DNA of 64,000 nucleotides from Daphnia pulex (Eukaryota; Arthropoda; Branchiopoda; Diplostraca; Daphniidae): contig NC_060018.1 in NCBI RefSeq assembly GCF_021134715.1, forward strand, positions 5,721,501 through 5,785,500, in the 5' to 3' direction. A program made the translations under genes and the position numbers. How positions within the stretch are numbered: the stretch's first letter is position 1; every line of letters begins with the position of its first letter. Shown piece by piece: positions 1-10,500 of this stretch. Under the pieces are notes generated by a model that searched no databases, was not told the DNA's origin, and worked only from the letters and a program-made list of their open reading frames with translations.

Positions 1-616
1 TGATTGTTGACTCATCAGATGAAATGATAAGTTACGTGTGTTACAACTTCTCACGTTCTGACGAATAAGCGAATAAGCGAAGAAAATTTCGCGTTTTGGG
101 GCAAGAAAAGGGAATTTTGCATGCAGTTCTATATTTGACCGCTAGGTAGCGTTGTGGCGAAACTTTTTTTTTTTATTTAAACATTTTGTTTGTGACTCTT
201 CCGGCGTGCGCGTGCCATAGTTTTCTGATGTGATGTTTTTTGCTATTTACAGTCTGTATTTGACACAGACGCACAGAGAGACTGTTGATTTTCAAAGGAA
301 ATGCATGAAGTTCATTTACACACACGTTTGGTGGCGCGACAGTGAACTTTTGGAAAATGAGCGGACAACCTCTAAAATTGGGAAACTTGACATATGGAGA
401 CTGGGAAGTGGGAACCATCTCTCTAATAAGCCCTTGGCCGAGGCTACTTAAACTTAACTACTTGGTGCTACTGCTACTACAGTAAACATTGGGGTTATTT
501 TTATTTGGCGTTTCGCAAAGAACCAACATTAACATTTCGAATATTAAAATTTCATAACTTAATGTATTTCCTATTTTGTATGTAAGTAGTAACATTTCCC
601 ATATTCTGGATATTGT
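1..616. other. 3' flank of COQ8; no clear gene
   Basis: AT-rich sequence downstream of the minus-strand COQ8 stop codon. It should carry the COQ8 3' untranslated region up to the polyadenylation signal near 500. A plus-strand ORF of 42 codons (357-485) starts in a fair context (AAAATGAG) and ends in a Leu-rich stretch, but I recognise no family and see no conserved pattern. Nothing else supportable. Confidence 0.5.
500..505 (-). promoter_or_regulatory. Candidate polyadenylation signal of COQ8
   Basis: The plus strand reads TTTATT, i.e. AATAAA on the minus strand, about 115 nt past the COQ8 stop codon. This spacing suits a short 3' UTR. The hexamer is seen directly; its use is inferred. Confidence 0.5.
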
Positions 617-3391
617 TTACTGGGATAACGTAGCACGGTAGTTTCCGATTATGTTATCAAAGAACGCTTTGCAGTTAATTTTGGCACCCAATTTTGTGCA
701 AAGAAGAAACGCCCCAGACATTTTTCGATGAAGAGAATAGGTTTCTTCAGGAGGTGGGCAGAGGCGATGCGAAAGCATAACTGGAATCAATCTAAATAAC
801 AATTTAATACCAAACAAAATGTTAAATTGAAAAGAAAATAACGTATTTTGTTTCGTTAATACTTCTGGATTCGTCGCGTGGTATCTTGCGCCCCAAAATC
901 GAAAGGTTCATTATGCCTAAATGCTTCACCCAAAACCATTACTGCTTCAACATGGGCCTCTTTCATAACCTGGAAACCAAAGTGTTGTTTTACAGCTGCT
1001 CTCAAGAATGCCTGCTATAAATTTATACCTTGCTTTCGTATCCTGTCAAAAAACCTACTACATGAGAATATTCAAGAACTTGCTGACGATCACCTTTGGC
1101 AGCTCCTTCTATTACTCTTATGTAATTGTCGACAAATTCTTTTGAATATTCTCGACTTGCACCAAAATCGATTAGGATTACCTGTAAAAGAAAAATAAAT
1201 AACGGTAATAAAAATATATGTGAATGCCAAAGCGTTAGGATTAGAATGATTACCTCACGCGTAACTGGGTTGTACATAAAGTTGGCCCAATTAGGATCTG
1301 TCTGCATAAAGCGGAACTGAAACACTTCCACGAGACATAACGAAAGGATTTTCTCTGCAACATGGTTTCTAGTTTCTTGATCAAGTTTCATGCACTCTTC
1401 CATTGAAATCCCTTCAACAAACTCCGAAGTAAAGATTTCCTTCGTGCATAGCTCATCTATTCACAATAGGCGTCATAAGTAATGGACAAACGCAATTTTA
1501 CATCATTCAAAATTACCAATTATTTCTGGTACTTTATAATACGGCATGTCTTTGATGAGTGAAGCAAATCTTTTAGTGCACTCGGCTTCTCGGACATAGT
1601 CTACTTCCCAACTTAATTCGAGTTTAGCTACCTTAATAAATTCTTCCAAGTACATGCCTGATTGGACAAAGAGTTCCTATCAATTTTTGTTTTTATAAAT
1701 CAGAAAGCGTTTAAGGGCGCACCTTTGGGCAATATGTTCCACATCTTCATCACAGCCACCAAATTATTAATGTCACTTTCAATTCCCTTAGCGACTCCAG
1801 GATATTGAATTTTTATGGCTACCTCCCGACCGTCAGGTAGTGTTGCCGAGTGAACTTGACCTATTACAGTGAATATAGTGAGACCAAACGTCATTAAGAT
1901 TGCGTGAAATTTCTTGAATAGTTTACATACCAATGGAAGCAGCGGCGAAAGGTTTTTCTTGGAAATCCTTAAATTTACTCCTCCAATCGGGCCCGAGTTC
2001 TTTAATTAAGACGCTTTCCATTTGCCGGATCGGCATATAATCAGCAGATTGTCGTACACGTTCAAAAATTTTCTGCAACTGCGGGTTAATGAGCGTGTTG
2101 TCTTGCATACTTAACATTTGACCCAGCTTGAGGGCCGCACCTCGGACTTTGCAGAGGGTTTTTACAATCCTTTTTACGTATATAACAATAAATTAAGTTT
2201 CCAATAACGAGAAAACAAATGCAGGAGCTTACCGCTCGGCATTGGCGTCGGTGAGAAAGGGATTGGAGTCCAGTATGGCTGTAGTATTTTGTTCCAGTGC
2301 TTTTGCTTCATTCATGCCAAAAGTTCGACGAGAAATCTCTGCTAAGGCTCCCATACCTAGGCCAGCAGCCAAGCCACCATATGAAACTATCCGACCAATT
2401 CTAGATGACGGAACAGCAACTTCGTGCGAAGTTTCACTCAACTAAAAAAAAAGAACAAATGATAAGTTATCCAGGGAATAAGAATGCAAAGTAAACTACG
2501 ATATTGGGGAAAAAGATTTTTTTTAACGAAAAATATATCAAAGTGTTACACACTTACTTTTGATACTCGATTTTTTCTCGCAACAGGTGGAATGGGAACA
2601 GCTGGTTTTACAGAATCCGACTGATTTCCTGATTTTTGTTCTACTTTTGGATGGGAATGAGATTTGGTACTAGATTTTTGAAACATTACAGGAGATTTGA
2701 AATTTGATGAAGCAGACACAGAATCAGATGAAGAATCTGAAAAGTCAATGCCAATTTAATAGTATTACTATGCCCCAAACAGTTATCAAACAACAGTTTT
2801 TTTTTAATACCTTTCATAGTTCCAGAGATGTTTGGGTTACTGAGGTCATTTTCATTGTTTATCTTAAATGAAGGATCACTAGTAGGTGAATTTGAAATAT
2901 CAGTACCCTTAAAAGTAGTATCAATGACACTTTGTAATGGAGACCCCACTCCATTTTGTGGTGATTCAAAATCAATACCTGAAATTTTAACCAGCAATTA
3001 AAATTAGTGATCCCAATGTAATGAATACTGTAACAATGATCATACCTTGTTGAAAATTTGGATCCAAGAATTCTTGTTCTACTTGTGATGTCTGTTTAAA
3101 GGACTTGGTTGCATTAAAGTTAGTTTTGATTAATTGTTGTGCTGCTATGATAGAGTATTCTTTGAGACCTTCTACCACAGCAAGGGATCGTCCAACTGCT
3201 TCCTTGACATCTTTAGAGATATTCTCTGGATTGTAAGGCTTAACAAATAAATTATGTAATCTTGGCCTACTCGAACTAGAAAACGACCAAGCTTCTTTGA
3301 GTTCTGCTTCTGTTACATTTGCTGCTGCTCTTGAAACTGCTTTCAATCCTCTTAAAATTAGCAAGATATCTGTTCCTCGAAATTTGGACAT
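617..3391 (-). CDS. COQ8: Atypical kinase COQ8 (ADCK3/COQ8A-type), mitochondrial, coenzyme Q biosynthesis
   Basis: Member of the UbiB/ABC1 family; in animals COQ8A (ADCK3) is a mitochondrial matrix ATPase/kinase-like protein needed for the coenzyme Q synthesis complex. Coding exons, in transcript order: 3391-3046, 2978-2811, 2736-2558, 2441-2233, 2169-1931, 1860-1723, 1657-1517, 1456-1254, 1181-1029, 969-863, 791-617. They sum to 2058 nt, exactly 686 codons (685 aa; human ADCK3 is about 650), and all phases fit. Diagnostic motifs: the family-specific KxGQ as KLGQ (about 315-318), the Ala-rich loop AAASIG (376-381), the ATP-site lysine in VAIKIQ (K397), TDPNWANF with catalytic D527 and N532, and DFG (546-548). 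The C-terminal [13 protein letters not shown] block matches vertebrate ADCK3 closely. The N-terminal third is less conserved and Ser-rich (about 117-190). The start at 3391 is the first ATG of the open frame; the N-terminus (MSKFRG...) is a poor classical presequence. It shares a promoter with YPEL5. The exon starting at 1657 has a competing upstream AG at 1677 that would break the frame. Confidence 0.95.
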
Positions 3392-3881
3392 TTTGTTTAA
3401 ACAAAAATAATCACACTTTAAAAAAACACAGGAGCTGGTATTGACAGAAAGTATTTCCTTGGTGAAATTTTTGGGGACAGCAGATCTTCCTTTTCTATTA
3501 TAACTGTAGTATTCGAAACGTAGCTGTTGAATTGTTGAATATGTCTCTTAAAAACCGGTTTCCGTTTTACATTATTGTTACACTTGCATAACAGAAACTT
3601 GTTCGAAAAACAGTTTCTGAAATCGTAGTCGTCTGCTATGTTCACGGAGTAGTTCGGTTGTCGTTTGTAAGAGGGCGAGGGCGACGATACGTGACTTGTT
3701 TTGTTATTCAATGCATGTTCAATGAACAGCTGACATTTTACAATTGTTGTACCTTAGTTGTGCTCGGATAACTATTGTTCGCGAGAAGAATATACATTTG
3801 TTTGGTAAGTTTGTTCATTAAAATTATGTAATTGTTCGTGGTTTCATGAAAACTTTTCTAGATTGAAAAAAGACTAATGGA
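3392..3881. promoter_or_regulatory. Shared bidirectional promoter of COQ8 and YPEL5
   Basis: The start codons of COQ8 (minus, 3391) and YPEL5 (plus, 3882) lie only 490 bp apart and point away from each other, so both 5' UTRs and promoters must fit here. An ORF of 97 codons on the minus strand (3711-3418) lies just upstream of the COQ8 ATG in another frame and ends before it; it could be an upstream ORF if transcription starts far enough out. No canonical TATA box was recognised. Confidence 0.7.
3805..3861 (+). other. Probable 57-nt intron in the YPEL5 5' UTR
   Basis: A strong donor (G|GTAAGT) at 3805 and an acceptor (CTTTTCTAG) ending at 3861 bracket 57 nt, the usual size of short introns here. 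The YPEL5 coding start follows 20 nt later. If correct, transcription starts before 3804. Splice sites are seen directly; splicing is inferred. Confidence 0.55.
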
Positions 3882-3954
3882 ATGGGTCGCATATTCCTGC
3901 AACATATTGGAGGGATGCGTCTCTTCTCCTGCGCTGCCTGCGATACGTTTTTGA
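3877..3954 (+). other. Upstream ORF overlapping the YPEL5 start
   Basis: An ATG at 3877 lies 5 nt before the YPEL5 ATG (3882) in another frame and opens a 25-codon ORF that overlaps the YPEL5 coding region. The family alignment makes 3882 the true start (MGRIFL... as in vertebrate YPEL5). The context of the first ATG (ACTAATGG) is mediocre, so leaky scanning could still reach the main start; it may lower translation. Confidence 0.4.
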
Positions 3955-4304
3955 CAAATCGCAATGAACTGATCAGCACCAGATTTACAGGAGCAACTGG
4001 TCGTGCGTTCTTATTCAATCGGGTCGTCAATCTCAATTTTAGGTAAAGTATCTATTCAAATATTGATGAGTGCGTATTAATTCACATATTACCTTTTCTG
4101 TATAGTGAGGTTCAGGATCGTGTTATGTTGACTGGAAGACACATGGTCAGAGATGTTTCATGCAAAAACTGTGATGCCAAACTTGGATGGATCTACGAAT
4201 TTGCTACAGAAGAGAACCAGAGATACAAGGAAGGAAGAGTGATTTTAGAGCGAGCTCTTGTTACTGAAACAGATGGGTTTGAAGAACATATGGGAGAAAG
4301 CTGA
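3882..4304 (+). CDS. YPEL5: Yippee-like zinc-binding protein, YPEL5 type
   Basis: Small, highly conserved eukaryotic protein. YPEL5 is reported as a subunit or interactor of the CTLH/GID E3 ubiquitin ligase (RANBP9/RANBP10) and is seen at the centrosome and mitotic apparatus. Two coding exons, 3882-4042 and 4106-4304 (intron 63 nt, phase 2), give 360 nt, 119 aa, about the vertebrate length (121). Zinc-ligand pairs CAAC (C17, C20) and CKNC (C73, C76) are separated by the family-typical spacing. The core from [20 protein letters not shown] onwards and the block around [14 protein letters not shown] match vertebrate YPEL5 nearly residue for residue, much closer than YPEL1-4. The divergent tail ends in EEHMGES. 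Head-to-head with COQ8 and probably with a 5' UTR intron. Identification is very secure. Confidence 0.97.
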
Positions 4305-6575
4305 ACACTACTTAACTAAAAATCTGAGAAATTTCTTTTTGTATGTAAAGTTTAATTGTCTTGTTTTTTTGTTTTTTTTTTTACATTGCGGATTCGCGTT
4401 CTACTATCAACAGGTTCATAAGTATGTATGAAAAATATGTTCGAATATATCCGTGTGATCGGAAAATTTATTTCAAATTGCAATGAAAATACAGAAAAAT
4501 TTGTAATTGATATTTTCAGAGAAATGGCGTGGTTAACCTTTATTATTCCATTAGTAATGGTTGGATGATAAACAATTTTTCGTCCCTGCAATGCAGTGAT
4601 TCACCAGTTCGTAAATATGAAAAAGTAAAATCAGACAGGGTTCTAAGGGATGGAAGTGCAGCCATATCCGGGTTGATCCAACGGGGACCTATGCCTTTGG
4701 CGGTGGTGGAAGGTTGGAAAATATAAAGGAAAAGGTGAGGAAATTGGCTCTGGGTTTTATTCAGCTCTCATTTGAAATATGTTGATAGACTGAATACATT
4801 ATCTTTCTTTATGAATTTCTTTCTGAATCCATGGAAAGGTTCCATCAATTCGTCAAAGGCACCTTTTTAGACAGAGGTTTGCCTTATAAATGCTAAATAG
4901 AAAACGAACGATTTCAGCTTTTTGACTTTCTGACGTCAATCTTTTTTTTTTCATCAACGACAAACTTTCGCTCAGTTTCTCTTATTTTGAGTAGTTCCCT
5001 CACCAAATTATCTTAAATTATACCTTGTAGGCTACTATAATCATTTTCAGACAGCGTCGCTTATCTCCAATATAACGACTACTATTTGCAGATCATATTA
5101 ATTAAGTTTTTTTTTATTTAAATTTAATTTGTGCCTTACCTTTTCACGCCTGGAATGCCGAATGCCCATGACAACGAGGGAACAATTTTACATTTTTAAT
5201 GATTTTGAACTCATTTGCGAGAGTTCTTATGGGATTTTTCGGGGCTTTCTTTTCAAACGTCATTCATAATTGAATGATCCAACCCGGAAATTATTTAAGC
5301 CCAAAAGTCACAATCCCTTCCTCAAGCCGAAATCCAGGCGGCCAATCCCTCCATTGCTTCCGGATGTGACGCACGTACAACCCACACCATAAGATAAGGT
5401 TTTGATCATCTCAAAGATGTGATTCAACGAGTTCAATTCAATGCAAACAAGAGCGAAAAATGGAAAACAAGTCGTGCAACCAGAGAAGTCTAGTTAGTTC
5501 CCGAACGAAATGTTTTGAAATTGAATTTTTGCGAGTCGGGCTTATGTTATCCAATAATAGACTCACGAGTATTCATGTGACTCTTCTCTTTTCCGCTCAC
5601 ATCACAATATTTATTACTTGCTTTCCTGGTTCGATCTGGACCATGCTTCCAACTCTCTCCAGAATCTGCCAAGATTATTGATCATGTCAGTTCCCGATAT
5701 CTTTACACTCTCCCCCGCTGAATGTGACGTGTATACATGTACACCAGTCTACACATGAACACCCTTTGTGTCGGATGCAAATTACTATCTGAAATCTTTT
5801 CTTCGAAGCTGTCCCGCGTTCTCAGCAATTTCTAGAGGAAACGATTACAATGGCAAAAAGAGAAATCCTCGTTCACACAATATCCGACTGGGTGAAATAA
5901 ATCTCAATTTTATCATGCCATGGCTGGCAGCTCTGCTGATTTTGTTTGCTCAAAGATTCGATTCGAGTGACGCATTTCTGCCAGCGCTGACACGTTAATT
6001 TGATTATTTCAGATTATTTCTTCTCTTTCAATTCCTGTCGGTGAAAGGACAATTTATCTGATTGTTCACTTCAAAATGAAGACTGCTGGGGGAAAAGCTG
6101 AGCTGATTTCGAGTGGGCGCTACGATCCAAAGGAAATCTATTGGAGCACGTGTCGTCAAACTGCCGTGAAATTTACCTTCATATTCAACTATGACTGGCT
6201 TCTCATTTATTTCGTGACCCTCTTTCTCTTTTCCCAGCGTTACGGTTTGAATCTTTTAGCGCGAATAGGAAAACATCAGAAAATTCAAAGAATCATAGGC
6301 CCTTACCTCGCCTTTTGTTCCCGAGCCTGGCCGAGAAAGCCAAAATAAATTGATAAAATGACTTTGTTATTATAAGGCTCTTTCACCCTCATATCCAGCA
6401 GCCGTTGCCGGGCTAGAAAAGCGAGCTGCCTGTTGGAAAGAGGAGAAAGAACGAAAGTCGGTGGAAATAATGGGAAACTATTATTAAGATTATTACGTGT
6501 AATGACGGGAAACGGACGAGCTGTCGGCCTGAAATGGAACGAAACCGTTGCTCTGCCAACTTCCACGCCCAATGC

Positions 6576-6593
6576 GGGGGGGGGGGGGGGGGG
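6576..6593 (+). repeat. Poly-G tract (18 G)
   Basis: Uninterrupted run of 18 G on the plus strand. Such runs recur in this window (also 7347-7363, 14831-14844, about 26130-26142, 49709-49719, and poly-C 56930-56942). True length is uncertain because homopolymers are prone to sequencing error. Confidence 0.95.
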
Positions 6594-7346
6594 CATAACC
6601 GCTCCGAATAAAAGTGATGGATGAACACACTTTTTCGATGGGAGAGTCAATCACAAGAGAAAATCATTTCCGACTGGGTTAGTGAAGTTATTTTCAGGGT
6701 GGACAGCATATTGACTGTATTCAATCGAATTCAATATTAAGACATTAGCGTCTTTGACAGTTTCACGTCACCCATGCCTCTGTTCAACAGGAGTGGAAAT
6801 TTAGTGCCCGACGGAAGAGTGAGAGCAAGACACCACACCCACTCCCGCTCCATTCAACTTGCACGATCATGAGCACAAAACAAATATAATGTCGTATTTT
6901 TTATAATATATATATAGAATAGATTAGACGTCTCTCTGTTATAAATAACCTTGTCTTGTGTGCGGAGGAAAAATGTCGAGGAAAATGAGAACACGAACGA
7001 ACCTATGAACGCGAGAAATTTGCCAAAAAAAAGGGAAAAAATTCAAAAATCGTCGGAATTTTCTTAGTTAATTAAGTAGTCTGCATCACACAGCACAGGT
7101 CGCTCACGTAACAAATACAGAGCTATCGCATTGGGGGGATATTTCGAACGCGTGGGTATTAAAAATAAATATGTCCCAACAATCACGGATGTCACAATAA
7201 TTTGAACGTTACAGAAAGGTACATGATCGTGTGCACGTGAGATTATATGGAGACAGAGAAACGGTAAACGACCACCAAGAGCTGTGAACGATGATTTTAA
7301 AATTTGGTAAAAATCCTATTCAATAATTTGGGATCAATCTCTTTAT

Positions 7347-7363
7347 GGGGGGGGGGGGGGGGG
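7347..7363 (+). repeat. Poly-G tract (17 G)
   Basis: Uninterrupted run of 17 G about 185 bp past the stop codon of the minus-strand Sidestep-type gene. If the 3' UTR reaches this far the transcript would carry a C17 run. Confidence 0.95.
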
Positions 7364-7546
7364 CTATGTATATAACTGGGTTTGCAACACTTCATAGCAT
7401 CCAAATGCACGATTGCGCGGCCGTTCAGCGTGAACACAACACGAAGACATTTTCCGAAGGTGGATTTTGACATGTCGAAAAAATGGAGACGGATATTATT
7501 TATAGGTGATGAAAAACCAGGAAACTATTGGGGGAGGGGAAGCATA

Positions 7547-10500
7547 TCAGACGCAACTTTCAGGTACCTCCGACATTTCGGCGACGTAGTCGGGAGGTAA
7601 TTTTAAACAATTGTTTTTGTTGCTGCCGGCGACGTAGGGAGGCGCTGGCACTCTCGTCGATCGCGGATAGAAACCGGCGCTTCTGTCATCATTCTGAGAG
7701 TTGAAGCATTCGGCGGACGTCTCGTTAACCAACTCGCCGTTCGTGTGAGCCAGCCTACTGCTCTTGCTGGTTGACTGATGATTGATCCCGTTGCTGTGGT
7801 GGCCCTGATCTGGCTGCTGGTGGTACTGATCCTGCTCGGCGAGTGCCGTCAAGGACGTCATTGTCATGGCTGAGTCGTTCCGTCTCTTCCGGCAACGAAT
7901 GCAGGCGGCTACGACGATTGTCGACAAGAGCAGGAGCCCGGCCCCCGTGCCCATCGCCACAGCTCCGGCAACCCTACCGGAAAAGGGGTCCGTAGAAGGT
8001 GGAACCGTCCGCTTGGCCGCTTCCTTGAGCGTCGAAACCGGCAAAACGACAGGCTGACTCAGTCCCTTCACGTTGACGGCGTACAGGTAGAGCATAAAAG
8101 TTGAGCCAGGTTCCAAATCCGTCAGCCAAAATTCGGCAACGGAATCCGATTGTAACGTCAGTTGCGGCTGGCCCGTCATGACGTCCATCGCCTGTAGTTG
8201 AAAGGTTTGCTTCAAGCCACCGTCGTCTGTCGGGAATAGACAATAGAGAAAAATCCCGTTTCAACTGTCTCTTGTGTCTGTGTGTGTGTAGTTTGTGCCC
8301 AAATTGTTACGTGGGCTTACTATTGCATGCCTTATTAACTGTTTTTTAAGCTCACCATTGGAACTGCATGAAACTTGGATGCTGTCGGCCGTTTGGTTGA
8401 GTACACTGCAATTTGACAAACTCTCGGGCGGACCTTGTGATTGATCAAATTGAAATTAGAGTGATGCGTGTGCCCGCTTTGGTTTGCTTGTTATCACACA
8501 CTCGAGTTGACAAATCAAATCATTCAACTGAGAAATCACAACAAGACAAACAGCACTGCTGCTGCTGCAGGCAGGCCGAATTTGAGGGGTTACAGAATAA
8601 CATGCACACGTCAACAATCCAACTCCCTCTCCGTCGTCTTTTTGTTTCTGTTTTTTATCTTTCCCCACTCAACCATTTCTTCTTTTTCTTGGTAAAATCC
8701 TAAAATGTCTACCGTCGTCAAAACTTAGGGTTTTTCTTTTTGTTGTTCCCATATTTCCTGATTCTCTTCTCTCTCTCATTGTTGAGATGTATATGCCTTG
8801 CTGCGGTTTTTGCCATTTAATCGGTTTACCGTACATGTACGGCTTTTTTAAAATCTCAAAATCCCTACACACTGCTAAAAAAACCATTGTTATGTAACAG
8901 AAACCAGCAAATCTCATAAATATACTTTTAGTTTAATAGGACCCCTATACCTTTTCTTTTCTTTTTTTTTTTACTTTAAATGAAAAATGAAATCTAGCCT
9001 AAGGGATTTACATTTCTTCGCCAAGTCCCATCACCTGGAAAGGTAGAAATGCATTCGACCTCCGGCAAAGTAGCAATAAACATGGGGCCTACTGCACACA
9101 CAAATTATATATATCCGTTTCCGGTTTCATTTCTTCCGTAGACTAGCTGAGCTAGATCAATTCTTGTGTGAATTTCAAGAACCGCCATTATATATTATTA
9201 TCAACTCGCATGGCGGTTGAATTGTTGAAATTTGGACTAAAAATACTAGGCTAAAGGGGAGCTTGTATTATTTGGCGAATCAAACTAAAAAGTAGTCACG
9301 CAAACCGACATGCACGTTTTGAATTGCGTTTTGTTTTTCAAAAAAAAAAAAAAGAAAAAAAATCGTTGATGTGATGCCCGCCTTTATGATGATTTCTCTC
9401 CTTTTTTGTTAGCCGAGTTCGTTAGCAGCGCCGCACGTGTGAACGTGAATGTGCGTGCGTATTCTATTGTCTCACCATTTTTTATCTACTTCCTTTATAT
9501 ACAGTCATCTGCTGCCACAAATAAAAAAAAGTGGTCCTTTCTCTTGGTTATATAAGGTATTAGTGGCACGTGTGGACGTGACAGACGGAGGAACTTGGCT
9601 GTATGTGTCACTTGGGCGCGGCTGTTAGCCTCAAAACGGAAGAGAATGATTTAAAAATAAAATAACACGCGAACGTGTATGCACACACGCCAAATGAAAG
9701 GAAGAAAGAACGAAAAAGTGAATAATTTCGTTTCGGATTTTTTTACTGCGGATAAAGGTGAAGAAAAAAGAGAAAAAAAAAGTGGTCGTGCGTAGGTACT
9801 TTTTCCCGTGCCGTTATTTAATCAGATATCTTCCCCTCTATTTTTATGGCCATCTTTGGCATTCACAGTTCTATACATAATCCTTGGAAAAAAAGAGGGA
9901 GGGGAGTCTTTCAGTGACGTGAAAGTCGACTATAGACGTCACGAGGAAAAAATATATTATCGAATGGTTGAAATATTCGTGAATAAATCCTTATCTCTCG
10001 AATAGCTAAACTATTCAAGAGAACGGAAGTTCCGAGAAGTCTAGTCTACCAGGAGAGACGAGATTTTCCGCAATGTGTCCCTACCGATTTTTCCTCAAAA
10101 CTCTTCCTCCAACCAAACACAATACAAGTTGCACACCTCCTACACGCTCCCCCGAGAAGCCGTCATCCAAATTTGAACATACGACCTATTCACAACTATA
10201 AATTTCCGATAAGGTTGTTCCGACTTTTTGAGTGCCACGTGTAGCCAACATCACCTGTGCTGCAGCTCAAATAAGTAACAAATAATAATTTAAAAAATGT
10301 GCCATTTTCATCTGGCGTCTATTAATCATCGCTAGGTTGGTCTCTCTCTCTCAAGAAAAGGCCTCAAAGTCTTTCGAGGAAGGAGAGATATTACACAAAA
10401 AGAAAAAAGTTTTCCTATTTCCACTATTCAAGAATGGGGAGAGGGGGCCCTTCATTTGCGCATCGCCTGATGCTCTTCGAAGAATGCAAGAAAACGACGA

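Larger units (their letters stand above)
4305..7546. other. Intergenic region between convergent YPEL5 and the Sidestep-type gene
   Basis: Contains the 3' UTRs of YPEL5 (plus) and the Sidestep-type gene (minus). Several plus-strand ORFs of 70-90 codons (for example 5460-5681, 5768-5998, 6076-6348) have no recognisable domain or splice pattern and I treat them as chance. At 4524-4726 two overlapping plus-strand frames look mildly coding-like (see findings). Two long poly-G tracts (6576-6593, 7347-7363) lie here. Confidence 0.6.

Noticed and set aside
5620..5680. tRNA-like B box (GGTTCGATC)
   Set aside because: No matching A box or acceptor stem at the correct spacing on either side.
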